Shown here: positions 7,722 to 19,302 of the stretch, in pieces
Position numbering within the stretch: position 1 is the first letter of the stretch
How the letters are laid out: the number at the start of each line of letters is the position of its first letter
Origin: an uncultured Lachnospiraceae bacterium
GTDB taxonomy: Bacteria > Bacillota > Clostridia > Lachnospirales > Lachnospiraceae
NCBI GenBank assembly: GCA_947629385.1
Contig: CANRDO010000027.1
Span: forward strand, 1 to 44,889
DNA length: 44,889 nucleotides
Direction of reading: 5' to 3'
Made by a program: the position numbers and the translations under genes
The notes under the pieces: model-generated
Database searches by the model: none
What the model was told of the DNA's origin: nothing
The model's input: only the letters and a program-made list of their open reading frames with translations

Positions 7722-9614
7722 TTAGATCCCTAAATGATCTCTCTTCTCCTCGATGCGCTCGATCATCTTGTCGACGAGCTTGTCGATGTCGGTCTCGATC
7801 GTATAAGCAGCCTCGACCCAGTCTCTTACGCCGTTCGTCAGCAGATCGTAAACCTTGTCAGAACCACTGATATACGGATCAACGCCGAGGAAGGTGTCGA
7901 TGCCGGTCGCCACTACGTAGTTGCCGATGGAGACGGCCTTCTCGGACATCCACTCAGGCGCGCAGCCGACTACCGGGAGCTCGGAGATCTTCCAGCCGGA
8001 ATCCTTCGCCAGCTCAGCGACAAGGATCATCATACGGCTGATGTCCACGCAGGAACCCATGTGCAGCACCGGCGGGATGTCCGCCAGCTCGCAGACTCTC
8101 TTGAGGCCGTCGCCGCAGAGATCCTTCGCCCTCTTGTCCATCAGGCCAGCCTTCGCCGCAGCCTGCGCCGCGCAGCCGGAAGCCACGATGATGATATCGT
8201 TCGCGATCAGCTTCTTCATCAGCTCGATGTGAGCGGTATCCGGGCGGATCTTCGGGTTGTTGCAGCCGACCATGGCCACTGCGCCGCGGATAACGCCGGA
8301 CTTCACGCACTCGATGAGCGGCTTCGTCGTGCCGGTCTCGTCCACCTGGGAATTCGTGACCGTGTCGAGTGTCTTGACGATCGCCTCGAAGGAATAACCA
8401 ACCGTAGCCTTCTGCTTCATATCCGGGATATGTACGAGCTCCGGCTTTCTGTTCTTGAAGTTCTCGATCGCGAGCTTCACGATCGCCTTCGCGTTCTCAC
8501 CGGCGGTCTCCGGCTCGAAGCGGATGTAATCGGACTCCGGCATCTGAGCGATCTCGGAGGTCGTCACGAACTTCGTGTGGAAGCACTTCGCCAGAGGCCC
8601 AAGTGCCGGGAAGATACACTGCACGTCCACAACGATCGCCTCGCAGGCGCCGGTCAGGATGACGTTCTCCTGCTGCAGGAAGTTGCCCGCCATCGGGATA
8701 CCGCGGCGCATTGCAACCTCGTTGGAGGTACAGCAGACGCCCGATACGGTGATGCCCTTCGCGCCCTGCTCCTTCGCGTACGCGATCATCTCCGGGCTGT
8801 CCGCGTACTCGCAGATCATCTCGGAAAGTGCCGGATCGTGGCCGTGTACGACGATGTTGACGTTCTCAGCGTTCATGACGCCCAGGTTCGCCTCGGTATC
8901 GATCGGCTTCGGCGTGCCGAACAGGACGTCGGAGAACTCCGTGCCAGCCATGGATCCGCCCCAGCCGTCGGAAAGTCCGGAACGGAAGGACTGACGAATC
9001 AGCGCCTCCGGCTTGGAGGAGCAGCCCATGTGCGTCATATGTAAGGAACAGGAAACCTCACGGTCGATGGCGCGCGGAGCGATCTCTTCTCTCTCCCAGA
9101 TCTCCTGCGTGTGCTTCGGCGCTCTCTTGAGGAAGTTCTGGTAGCCGAACACCTTGCCGTACTCGCTGAGGCCCATGTAAGCGACCTCATGCGCCAGATC
9201 GTAGATGTCCTTGCCCTCGGTCTCCACGCCCCACTCCTTCGCGATGCGGATCAGCTTCTCAGGATCTTTCACCTTGTAGTTGCCGTCCGGAGCCGCGCAG
9301 TACAGCGTGTGGCAGATCGAACGTCCGTGATCAGAGTGCGTCGCAGAACCGCCCGCCGTGAATTTCAGATAGTTACGAGCCACGATGCCGTGCGCGTCGC
9401 AGCCGCAGATGCCTCTCGGAGCCTTCGGCGTGATACGGCACGGGCCCATCGAGCAGATACGGCAGCAGATACCCTGCTCACCGAACTTACAGTGCGGAGT
9501 CTGGTTCTTTACACGGAACTGCCACGCGTCCGCGCCCACCTTAGCGCCAGTCTCCAGAAGTCGGTTTGTACCGGCTTCAAACTCTTCTACTGTCGTCAAC
9601 TTAAACTCTCCCAT
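7722..9614 (-). CDS. acsA: Ni-Fe carbon monoxide dehydrogenase catalytic subunit AcsA/CooS
   Basis: This 630-residue anaerobic CODH reduces CO2 to CO for acetyl-CoA synthesis, or oxidises CO. The N-terminal cysteines Cys42, 50, 51, 54, 59, 70 and 72 (CKFGEQGICC, CSMGPC, RGICGC) supply clusters B and D. Cluster C ligands are visible as HGHDP (His), SGVCCTS, DVQCIF, VGCNNPK, SGCAAQ and VVGCAPEW. The length is standard for monofunctional CooS/AcsA. The ATG follows AAGGAGGT. It is flanked by two cooC genes and shares its operon with acsB, so it most likely forms the bifunctional CODH/ACS complex. No defects are seen. Confidence 0.96.
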   Translation of the reverse strand: MGEFKLTTVEEFEAGTNRLLETGAKVGADAWQFRVKNQTPHCKFGEQGICCRICSMGPCRITPKAPRGICGCDAHGIVARNYLKFTAGGSATHSDHGRSICHTLYCAAPDGNYKVKDPEKLIRIAKEWGVETEGKDIYDLAHEVAYMGLSEYGKVFGYQNFLKRAPKHTQEIWEREEIAPRAIDREVSCSLHMTHMGCSSKPEALIRQSFRSGLSDGWGGSMAGTEFSDVLFGTPKPIDTEANLGVMNAENVNIVVHGHDPALSEMICEYADSPEMIAYAKEQGAKGITVSGVCCTSNEVAMRRGIPMAGNFLQQENVILTGACEAIVVDVQCIFPALGPLAKCFHTKFVTTSEIAQMPESDYIRFEPETAGENAKAIVKLAIENFKNRKPELVHIPDMKQKATVGYSFEAIVKTLDTVTNSQVDETGTTKPLIECVKSGVIRGAVAMVGCNNPKIRPDTAHIELMKKLIANDIIIVASGCAAQAAAKAGLMDKRAKDLCGDGLKRVCELADIPPVLHMGSCVDISRMMILVAELAKDSGWKISELPVVGCAPEWMSEKAVSIGNYVVATGIDTFLGVDPYISGSDKVYDLLTNGVRDWVEAAYTIETDIDKLVDKMIERIEEKRDHLGI

Positions 9615-9701
9615 TAGTAACCTCCTTGTGCTTTATTTTGTAATGGGTATTACTTTTTTATTTCATGCCCGCGGCCAGAATCGCCGCGGGATAAATAACA
9701 A

Positions 9702-10478
9702 TTAAAATGACAGTTTGGCAATGATCTCGTCCATCGCCTTTCGCACCGGCGAATCCTCCGGCAGGCTGACCGTCGGCTTACCGTCGCAGTCGTACTCGTA
9801 CACCTGTTCGTCGTGCGGAACGACGCCAAGGAGCGTCAGCCCCTGCTTCTCGATCTCCTCCATCGTGCCCTCGTTGAGCTTTCCGCCCGGCGCCCGGTTC
9901 ACGATCAGACCCATCGTCTTCGGCGTCATATTGCACTCGCGCGTGAGCTCCGCGATCCTGCCGGCCGCCTGCACGCCCCTTCTGGAGCAGTCACTCACGA
10001 GGATAATCGTGTCCACCTTCGGCAGGATGCCCCTGCTGATGTGCTCCATGCCGGCCTCGTTGTCCACCAGCATATATTTGTAATTCGGCAGCAGCCTCTG
10101 CAACTGTGCCTGGAGCAGGCCGTTCACATAACAATAACAGCCCTTCCCCTGCGTGCGCCCCATCACGAGCAGATCAAAATCGTCGTCCTCGATCAGACAG
10201 CGCTGGAACATAACCTCCGCGAAATCCGCCTTCGACATCCCGGCCGGAATCTTTTTCTCCTCCTGCACCCGATGCTCGTCCTGCGCGATCTCCTCGCGGA
10301 CATCGCCGAGGGTCATCTCAACCTCCACGCCGAGCACCTCGTTCAGATTCGAGTTCGCGTCGGCGTCTACTGCCAGGATCGGCGTCTTGCCCATCCTGCA
10401 CATAGCCTGAATCAACATGCCGGAAAGCGTCGTCTTTCCAACTCCGCCCTTCCCGGCAACCGCAATCACGTGCGCCAT
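9702..10478 (-). CDS. cooC: CooC-type nickel-insertion ATPase (copy 2)
   Basis: This second CooC-like ATPase has 258 residues from the ATG at 10476-10478, which follows CAGGAGG. An in-frame upstream start would add 20 poorly conserved residues without a ribosome site. It has Walker A GKGGVGKTT at residues 9-17 and Cys114-Tyr-Cys116 (GKGCYCYV), the CooC Cys-X-Cys metal site. It is clearly diverged from the other cooC copy, so the two probably serve different targets. Placement directly upstream of acsA suggests it loads nickel into CODH cluster C. It follows cooT, a nickel chaperone gene, in the same transcript. Confidence 0.9.
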   Translation of the reverse strand: MAHVIAVAGKGGVGKTTLSGMLIQAMCRMGKTPILAVDADANSNLNEVLGVEVEMTLGDVREEIAQDEHRVQEEKKIPAGMSKADFAEVMFQRCLIEDDDFDLLVMGRTQGKGCYCYVNGLLQAQLQRLLPNYKYMLVDNEAGMEHISRGILPKVDTIILVSDCSRRGVQAAGRIAELTRECNMTPKTMGLIVNRAPGGKLNEGTMEEIEKQGLTLLGVVPHDEQVYEYDCDGKPTVSLPEDSPVRKAMDEIIAKLSF

Positions 10479-10563
10479 TGTGTGCCTCCTGAAATAATAC
10501 TGTTGCATCGCTGCTGCCGTTTCAGACCGCGCATGCATAAATCTGAGTCATCATTTGTCGGCT

Positions 10564-10755
10564 TCAGTCGTCCACGCAGTTGATCTTCACGACTCCGCCT
10601 GTCAGATCCGCCATCGCGAGCGTCCCCTCGACGGTCTTCTGCTCGCCCATCACATCCGTGAGCGTGATCTGATCACCGTGCACCTCGACCTTACTGACAT
10701 ACTCGAGAATGATGCTGTCCGGAACATTTGTCCGGTACGCCGTTGCAAGGCACAT
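10564..10755 (-). CDS. cooT: CooT-family small nickel-binding protein
   Basis: This 63-residue protein begins MCLATAYRT. In Rhodospirillum rubrum CooT, a homodimer, Cys2 forms the nickel site, and the MC-A start is the family hallmark. I therefore take the ATG at 10753-10755, with GGAGGT 7 nt upstream, rather than an in-frame GTG lying in the ribosome site. The rest is a small beta-rich domain (VEVHGDQITLTDVMGE). CooT works with CooC in nickel delivery to CODH, and here it is encoded just ahead of cooC and acsA. The product assignment is strong; metal binding is inferred from the family. Confidence 0.85.
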   Translation of the reverse strand: MCLATAYRTNVPDSIILEYVSKVEVHGDQITLTDVMGEQKTVEGTLAMADLTGGVVKINCVDD

Positions 10756-10786
10756 ATCGTCCACCTCCCATCGACTTCTTATATCG

Positions 10787-11251
10787 TTACTGCTCCTTTA
10801 CCATGGAGAGCGCGAGGCTCAGATAGAGATTTCCCTTCTGGAACTCGTCGACCGCTTTCTTGATCTGCTCCGCCGCCGCGCCCTTGCCCTCCGCCTGCAG
10901 CTTCCCGGCCACCTGGTCGAGCTCCGCCGCATGGTGCTCGTTGTGCTTCAGCATGTAATCGAGCAGCGCCGTCATCTTGTCGCCGGATACTTCCTCGCCG
11001 TGCGCGTGGGTATGCCCTTCCTGCTCATGCCCGGCATGTCCGCCGCAGCCTCCGCAGTGACTTGCGCATCCCGTGTCCTCCGCATGCCCGTGACAGTGGC
11101 CGTGCTCGCCCTCATGAACGTGATCATGCTCGTCCTCATGTCCATGCTCATGGCTGTGAGGATGCGTGTGCTCGTAAGTGTGCGTATGCACATGTTCATG
11201 CTCGTGCGTATGCGGGCAGGGATTGCCGTTTTCATCCTGAATCAGATGCAT
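10787..11251 (-). CDS. Histidine-rich metal-binding protein heading the acs operon
   Basis: This 154-residue protein has about 25 histidines in roughly its first 90 residues, in runs such as HTHEHEHVHTHTYEH and GEHGHCHGH, plus a CxxC-like patch (CASHCGGCGGH). A helical C-terminal domain follows (about residues 90-154, KMTALLDYMLKHNEHHAAELDQ). The start is the ATG at 11249-11251, which has AAAGGAGGT 6 nt upstream; a longer in-frame start at 11314 has no such site. As the first gene of the CODH/ACS operon it is a likely nickel, cobalt or zinc store or chaperone, playing the part CooJ plays in Rhodospirillum without obvious full homology. Which metal it binds is not shown by the sequence. Confidence 0.8.
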   Translation of the reverse strand: MHLIQDENGNPCPHTHEHEHVHTHTYEHTHPHSHEHGHEDEHDHVHEGEHGHCHGHAEDTGCASHCGGCGGHAGHEQEGHTHAHGEEVSGDKMTALLDYMLKHNEHHAAELDQVAGKLQAEGKGAAAEQIKKAVDEFQKGNLYLSLALSMVKEQ

Positions 11252-11322
11252 GATCGGACCTCCTTTATGTCCATGTTTGTTATTTTTTTCACATTCAAAA
11301 TCATTCTTCCACATTTGGATGC

Positions 11323-11351
11323 ATTATATCACATTTCAAGATGCGCTACAA
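11323..11351 (-). promoter_or_regulatory. Extended -10 promoter of the acs/coo operon
   Basis: On the minus strand there is TTGTAG (11346-11351), a 17-nt spacer, and a perfect TATAAT (11323-11328) preceded by TGA, forming an extended -10. Transcription would start near 11316, leaving a leader of about 65 nt before the histidine-rich protein gene. The weak -35 is compatible with the extended -10. No operator dyad was recognised. Confidence 0.7.
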
Positions 11352-11523
11352 GGATAGTGATGTATTTTTTTCAAAACTTTTCACTTTGCCAAATCTTTCA
11401 TCTTTTGAATGCTTTCCTCTATTCTTGCGCTCTTTTCAAATCGTCTACCTAAACAACGTCCCTAATCATCCATATATGTTTCTAATTTATCACATTGTTT
11501 TTATGTATTGTAACATTTTAATG

Positions 11524-11552
11524 TTGACATTCATTTTGGATTATGCTATTGT
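11524..11552 (+). promoter_or_regulatory. Possible promoter of the Rpn-family gene
   Basis: A perfect TTGACA (11524-11529) has 17-nt spacing to TATTGT (11547-11552). The -10 is imperfect and the predicted leader is about 130 nt, so this is only a candidate. Confidence 0.35.
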
Positions 11553-11691
11553 GCTCTTATCTTGAATTCTGAATTCACCGGCAGTTCTGCCGCTCTTCCC
11601 TTACAAAAGATAGACACAAACGATAAATGAAAAAAATGACGTTAATTTATGATCCATGATCCTACACATTTCATGAAAGAAAGGAGTCTTT

Positions 11692-12594
11692 ATGAACCCA
11701 AACACAGATTTTCTACAAAACATGAGCGGTCCGCTTGACTATCCGCTCACAAACGACTATATGTTCCGCGCGCTCATGCAGAGCAGCAACAACACGCTGC
11801 GACATCTGCTGGCTGCGCTTCTCCCAGTCCCCTACGAGGAGATTCGCTCCTGCGAGATTCTCAACCCGATCGTTCTCGGCGAGGCCATCGACCAAAAGAC
11901 CTGCATCATGGATGTCCGCGTCTGCATGAATAATGATCGCCTCATCAATCTCGAAATGCAGATGTATCCATACAAAGCATGGCCAAACCGCGCTCTGTTT
12001 TATCTCTGCCGTCTCTACTGCAGCATTGAGCGTGGACAGGACTACAGCGAAATTCTGCCCGCTGCACATATCGGCATACTGAATGAGTCCCCTTTCCCGG
12101 GTGTAAACAAGTTTTACAGCAAATATGAACTTGCAGATATAGAAGACAAGGAAAATATCCATGTTTTCACTGGTAATTTCTCGCTCCATGTGCTAGACTT
12201 AAGCCAGATAGACAACGTCCCGGAAGATGAGCGCTCCTCGGAAAGATATATCTGGGCGCAGCTGTTTCGGGCCACCACATGGGAGGAGATCAAAATGCTG
12301 GCAGAGAAAAACAAAGCAATCCAGGAAGCATCTGCACACCTGCATATCCTTACCGAAGATGAAAAGATTCGCCTGCAATGCGAAGCACGCGAAATGTATG
12401 AACATGACATAACAACAATACGCAACGAAGGCAGATCGGAGGGTAAATTGGAAGGCAGATCAGAAGCCAACCAGCTTACCACTTACCTGATCCGAGACAG
12501 CCGCATGGATGATCTGACACGTTCTGTCTCTGATACCGCTTATCAGGAGCAGTTGATGAGAGAATATGGGATCATCCCCGCAGAAAGCCAGTAA
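11692..12594 (+). CDS. Rpn-family PD-(D/E)XK nuclease / putative transposase
   Basis: This 300-residue protein belongs to the recombination-promoting nuclease (Rpn, PDDEXK_2) group, common as scattered multi-copy genes in gut Clostridia. Family signs are LTNDYMFRALM at the start, the catalytic core Asp74 (CIMDVRV) and Glu88-X-Gln90 (INLEMQMY), RALFYLCRLY after it, and the low-complexity tail GRSEGKLEGRSEA. Characterised Rpn proteins are DNA endonucleases promoting RecA-independent recombination; some are linked to phage defence. The ATG follows AAAGGAG. It is alone on the plus strand between two minus-strand blocks and is followed by a terminator. No flanking inverted repeats were found, so it is not shown to be a mobile unit. 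Confidence 0.85.
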   Translation: MNPNTDFLQNMSGPLDYPLTNDYMFRALMQSSNNTLRHLLAALLPVPYEEIRSCEILNPIVLGEAIDQKTCIMDVRVCMNNDRLINLEMQMYPYKAWPNRALFYLCRLYCSIERGQDYSEILPAAHIGILNESPFPGVNKFYSKYELADIEDKENIHVFTGNFSLHVLDLSQIDNVPEDERSSERYIWAQLFRATTWEEIKMLAEKNKAIQEASAHLHILTEDEKIRLQCEAREMYEHDITTIRNEGRSEGKLEGRSEANQLTTYLIRDSRMDDLTRSVSDTAYQEQLMREYGIIPAESQ

Positions 12595-12635
12595 GTGGCT
12601 AACTATAATGCTGTTACAATGTAAGTAGAGCGCAA

Positions 12636-12677
12636 AGAACCGGGACAGCCCAATCAACAGTCCCGGTTCTCTTTTCT
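12636..12677. terminator. Intrinsic terminator after the Rpn-family gene (possibly bidirectional)
   Basis: AGAACCGGGAC (12636-12646) pairs perfectly with GTCCCGGTTCT (12660-12670) and is followed on the plus strand by CTTTTCT. On the minus strand the tail is only TTCTTTGC, but it may also end transcripts from carB and the small peptide gene. Confidence 0.75.
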
Positions 12678-12780
12678 GAATGAATTTTATCTCGTTCAAT
12701 TGTTATTCTGCTTCCAGGATACGCCTGCCGGACTTCTCCCCACAGGTTCCAGACTCCCAGCGAACTCTCCCCAGCTGTTA

Positions 12781-12933
12781 TCAGCCGTCGTTTCCGATCC
12801 GATCCCAAGCGTCTTTCACCCATTGCTGGAGCCCTCCACCGGCAGCCTCTTCAAGGGCATTGTCGTCTAACTCGCACTGCCCTCGCTCCAGTTTTTCGCT
12901 TTCCTCATATTCCTTGTTTTCCTTATTTTCCAT
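12781..12933 (-). CDS. Small double-glycine-leader peptide (candidate RiPP/bacteriocin-like precursor)
   Basis: This 50-codon frame has a charged, Glu/Lys-rich N-terminal part (MENKENKEYEESEKLERG), then ELDDNALEEAAGG, the layout of double-glycine leaders (hydrophobic residues spaced before Gly-Gly). A short predicted core follows, beginning GLQQWVKDAWDRIG and ending at Gly50. Such leaders are cut by C39 peptidase-ABC transporters in Firmicutes. The chosen ATG (12931-12933) has GAAAGGA upstream at about 7-nt spacing; an in-frame ATG at 12955-12957 would give 58 residues. The gene starts 38 nt after the carB stop. No transporter or modifying enzyme is nearby. The frame and motif are directly seen; secretion and activity are inference. 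A chance ORF cannot be fully excluded. Confidence 0.6.
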   Translation of the reverse strand: MENKENKEYEESEKLERGQCELDDNALEEAAGGGLQQWVKDAWDRIGNDG

Positions 12934-12971
12934 GTTCTCATCCTTTCCGGCGTTCATGGCCTTGTCTTTCT

Positions 12972-16199
<3,228 letters not shown>

Positions 16200-16287
16200 T
16201 CGTATGTCCTCCTGATGTAATATATTCTGAATTGTATTGTTTCCTGAATCACGTTCCCGCGGCCCTGGCAGCAAGTGTCTCGGCCTG

Positions 16288-17295
16288 TCACCACGGAATT
16301 AAGGAATTCTCTAATTTATTATCTCTGAGCATCAGATCCGAGACCGCCCGCCGCGGATCCTTTCCTTCAAACAAAACCTTATTGACCTGTTCGATGATCG
16401 GGAGCTCGGAATCATATTTCTCCGCAAGACGCATGGCCGCGCGCGCGGAATAAACGCCCTCCACGACCATGTTCACCTCGCGCATCGCCTCCTCCATCGT
16501 GCAGCCCCTGCCGAGCAGGATACCCGCGCGGCGGTTCCGGCTGTGCATGCTCGCGCAGGTCACGATCAGATCGCCGATCCCGGTCAGCCCCGAAAAGGTC
16601 TCAAGCCTGCCGCCCATCTTCATGCCGAGCCGCCCGATCTCCGCCATCCCGCGTGTGATCAGCGCCGCTTTCGCGTTGTCGCCGTAGCCCATGCCGTCCG
16701 CAATGCCCGCCGCCAGAGCGATGACATTCTTCAGCGCTCCTCCGAGCTCGATCCCGAGCATATCCGAGCTGATATACACGCGGAAACAGGCGCTCATGAA
16801 AAGCTTCTGCAGCATCCGCGCCGTCTCCTCAGACTTTGCCCCGATCACACAGGTCGTCGGAAGTCCTCTCGCGACTTCCTCCGCATGGCTCGGACCGGAC
16901 AGCACCGCCGCATCTGCCTGCGGGATCTCCTCCTCCACGATATCCGTCATCGTGTCCAGTGTCTCCTCCTCGATCCCCTTCGAAGCACAGACAACCACCG
17001 CGCCCTCGTCGACGAACGGACACATCTTCACGGCCGTCTCCCGGACACAGGTGGACGGCACCACAAGCACAAGCACCGGTTTTCCCCACACCGCGAGCGC
17101 AAGATCTGACGTGACCAGAATACCGTCCGGAATCCTTACGCCTGAAAGCTTCGACTCATGCAGTCTCGTCGACTGGATCTTATCCGCTTCTTCCTTCCGG
17201 TGGGACCAAAGCGTCACCTGGTTTCCATTCTCGTGTAGCAGGATCGCAAGGGCCGTCCCCCAGCTTCCCGCTCCGATCACAGCTATGTCCGCCAT
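16288..17295 (-). CDS. gpsA: Glycerol-3-phosphate dehydrogenase (NAD(P)+) GpsA
   Basis: GpsA reduces dihydroxyacetone phosphate to sn-glycerol 3-phosphate, the phospholipid backbone. The 335-residue protein opens with the Rossmann motif VIGAGSWGTALA. It carries VVCASKGIEEETL, VLSGPSHAEEVA, the catalytic-lysine region ELGGALKNVIALAAGI, and NRRAGILLGRG. The ATG follows TAGGAGGAG. It is encoded 31 nt downstream of plsY, whose product acylates glycerol 3-phosphate, so the two consecutive lipid-synthesis steps are co-transcribed. It is cytoplasmic and full length. Confidence 0.95.
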   Translation of the reverse strand: MADIAVIGAGSWGTALAILLHENGNQVTLWSHRKEEADKIQSTRLHESKLSGVRIPDGILVTSDLALAVWGKPVLVLVVPSTCVRETAVKMCPFVDEGAVVVCASKGIEEETLDTMTDIVEEEIPQADAAVLSGPSHAEEVARGLPTTCVIGAKSEETARMLQKLFMSACFRVYISSDMLGIELGGALKNVIALAAGIADGMGYGDNAKAALITRGMAEIGRLGMKMGGRLETFSGLTGIGDLIVTCASMHSRNRRAGILLGRGCTMEEAMREVNMVVEGVYSARAAMRLAEKYDSELPIIEQVNKVLFEGKDPRRAVSDLMLRDNKLENSLIPW

Positions 17296-17326
17296 ATCTC
17301 CTCCTAAGATTTATACTGCTCCCTCT

Positions 17327-17971
17327 TCAGCTTTCATGCTTCCGCAGATACGTTTTCCGCTCTTCCCCGCGCAGCAGCCGTTTAATATTCCCGCGGTGCA
17401 TCCAGAACGCGAGGAGCATCAGCACGATGCCGACCGCATACATCTCATTCAAATGCGGCTGTGTCATGCCGAACATGCCGCACTGTCCAAACACGATCAG
17501 CTCAATGACGAAGCCGACGTAGACCAGCAGAGAGCCGAGCGACACGTAATGGGTCAGGTAAAGTGCCGCGCCAAACGTCACAAGGCCGAGCAGAGTCATG
17601 ATCCAGCTCGTCGCCAGGATCAATCCCGCCGTCGCCGCGATCCCCTTTCCCCCGTGGAAATGCAGGTAAAACGGGAAATTATGCCCGAGGATCACCCCGG
17701 CCGCCGTATAGAGACTCAAAAGCGGCAGCATATCCCCGTACTTCTCCCGGAACAGAAAGCGCACAAGCAGCACCGCAAACACACACTTGAACGCGTCTCC
17801 CAGCAGCGTGACCGCGCCGGCCTTTTTGCCAAGCGTGCGCAGCGTGTTCGTCGTGCCGGCATTCCCGCTCCCGTACTCACGGATGTCGATTCCGTGCAGC
17901 CTGCCGTAGATATACCCCGTCTGAAACAGCCCGAACAGATAGCCGATCGCCAGGCAAAGCAAACGCACCAT
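17327..17971 (-). CDS. plsY: Acyl-phosphate:glycerol-3-phosphate acyltransferase PlsY
   Basis: This 214-residue integral membrane enzyme transfers an acyl group from acyl-phosphate (made by PlsX, also in this window) to glycerol 3-phosphate. Conserved PlsY motifs are the YGSGNAGTTN loop, GHNFPFYLHFHGGKGIAA and a third motif before HRGNIKRLLRGEE. Several hydrophobic spans are obvious. The ATG follows AAGGAGAG, which lies within the end of der. It is encoded 2 nt after der and 31 nt before gpsA. Confidence 0.95.
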   Translation of the reverse strand: MVRLLCLAIGYLFGLFQTGYIYGRLHGIDIREYGSGNAGTTNTLRTLGKKAGAVTLLGDAFKCVFAVLLVRFLFREKYGDMLPLLSLYTAAGVILGHNFPFYLHFHGGKGIAATAGLILATSWIMTLLGLVTFGAALYLTHYVSLGSLLVYVGFVIELIVFGQCGMFGMTQPHLNEMYAVGIVLMLLAFWMHRGNIKRLLRGEERKTYLRKHES

Positions 17972-17973
17972 CG

Positions 17974-19302
17974 TTATCTCTCCTTATCCTTTCGCTCTCT
18001 GATGATGAACTTCAGAGAGGTTCCCTTGAATCCGAACGTATCTCTGATCTTGTTTTCCAGGTATCTTGTATAGGAAAAATGCATCAGCTGCCTGTCGTTG
18101 ACAAACACCACAAAGGTCGGCGGCTTCACCGAAACCTGGGTGATATAATACAGCTTCAGGCGTTTTCCCTTGTCCGAGGGCGGCTGCTGCAGCGCCACGG
18201 CCTCCGCCATAATCTCATTGAGCACCCCGGTCGCCACGCGCATCGACTGGTTCGCGATGACCATATCGATCGTCTCAAACAGCTTTGGAATGCGCTGTCC
18301 CGTCTCCGCCGAGATAAAGAGGATCTCCGCGTAAGGCATATAGGAAAGCACGTTTCGAATATCATCGCGGTATTTGTAGATCGTCTTGTCGTCCTTCTCG
18401 ACGGCGTCCCATTTGTTCACCGCGATGACAATGCCCTTGCCCCGGTCGTGCGCAATCCCGGCAATCTTGGCGTCCTGCTCCGTCACGCCCTCGAGCGCGT
18501 CGATCAGAAGCACCACCACATCGGCACGCTCCACCGCCGTGACCGTGCGGATAATGCTGTAGCGCTCCAGCTCTTCCTTGACCTTATTCTTCCGGCGCAG
18601 TCCGGCCGTATCAATGAACACATACTCTCTGCCGTCCCACTTCACCGCGGTGTCCACGGCGTCGCGCGTCGTCCCGGCAATCTCAGATACGATCAGCCGC
18701 TTTTCGCCCAGCAGCCTGTTGATCAGGGAGGATTTCCCGACATTCGGCTTGCCGACGATCGCGATCCTCGGCCTTTCATCCTCTTCCTCGTCCGTCCCTT
18801 CCCCGTCGAAATATGAGACCAGCTTGTCCAGCATGTCCCCCACGCCCAGCTTGTTGCTTGCGCAGATCGGGTTCGGATCGCCGATACCCAGATTGTAAAA
18901 CTCATAGACGTCCGCCATATCACGGCTGAAATCATCCACCTTGTTCACGACAAGCACGACCGGCTTGCGCGAGCGGCGCAGCATGTCCGCGACCTTCGCG
19001 TCCGAGTCTACCAGTCCCTGCTTGTTATCCACCATAAAAAGGATCACATCCGCCGTGTCAATGGCAATCTGCGCCTGATCCCGCATCTGCGCGAGGATCA
19101 CGTCGCTGCTGTCCGGCTCGATGCCCCCGGTGTCGATCAGTGTAAAATTGATATTCAGCCACTCCACATCGGCATAGATCCTGTCTCTCGTCACGCCCGG
19201 CGTATCCTTCACGATCGCGATATTCTCACCCGCCAGCGCGTTGAACAGCGTCGACTTGCCCACGTTCGGGCGTCCGACGATCGCTACGATCGGCTTGCTC
19301 AT
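17974..19302 (-). CDS. der: Double-GTPase ribosome assembly factor Der/EngA
   Basis: Der matures the 50S ribosomal subunit. The 442-residue protein has two tandem GTPase domains with Walker [10 protein letters not shown] (about residue 9) and GKPNVGKSS (about 184). The switch motifs are DTGGIEPD and DTAGLRRK, and the base-recognition motifs are NKVD and NKWD. A C-terminal KH-like domain ([20 protein letters not shown]) follows. The start ATG overlaps the stop of the upstream DUF512 gene by 4 nt, so translation is probably coupled. The length is typical and no defects are seen. Confidence 0.96.
   Translation of the reverse strand: MSKPIVAIVGRPNVGKSTLFNALAGENIAIVKDTPGVTRDRIYADVEWLNINFTLIDTGGIEPDSSDVILAQMRDQAQIAIDTADVILFMVDNKQGLVDSDAKVADMLRRSRKPVVLVVNKVDDFSRDMADVYEFYNLGIGDPNPICASNKLGVGDMLDKLVSYFDGEGTDEEEDERPRIAIVGKPNVGKSSLINRLLGEKRLIVSEIAGTTRDAVDTAVKWDGREYVFIDTAGLRRKNKVKEELERYSIIRTVTAVERADVVVLLIDALEGVTEQDAKIAGIAHDRGKGIVIAVNKWDAVEKDDKTIYKYRDDIRNVLSYMPYAEILFISAETGQRIPKLFETIDMVIANQSMRVATGVLNEIMAEAVALQQPPSDKGKRLKLYYITQVSVKPPTFVVFVNDRQLMHFSYTRYLENKIRDTFGFKGTSLKFIIRERKDKER

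Larger units (their letters stand above)
11252..11691. other. 440-nt AT-rich divergent intergenic region
   Basis: This separates the acs operon (minus) from the Rpn gene (plus). It is much more AT-rich than the flanking genes. It contains the minus-strand acs promoter (11323-11351) and a possible plus-strand promoter (11524-11552). No other gene, riboswitch fold or repeat was recognised. Confidence 0.6.

Noticed and set aside
11041..11251. His-rich reading frame as an out-of-frame low-complexity artefact
   Set aside because: Rejected as an artefact: it has a strong ribosome site, a structured C-terminal domain and operon context, so it is kept as a real gene.
12614..12823. 69-residue minus-strand frame overlapping the small peptide gene
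   Set aside because: It runs through the terminator hairpin, has no good ribosome site and no recognisable motif. The 50-codon frame in another phase has both a ribosome site and a double-glycine leader.
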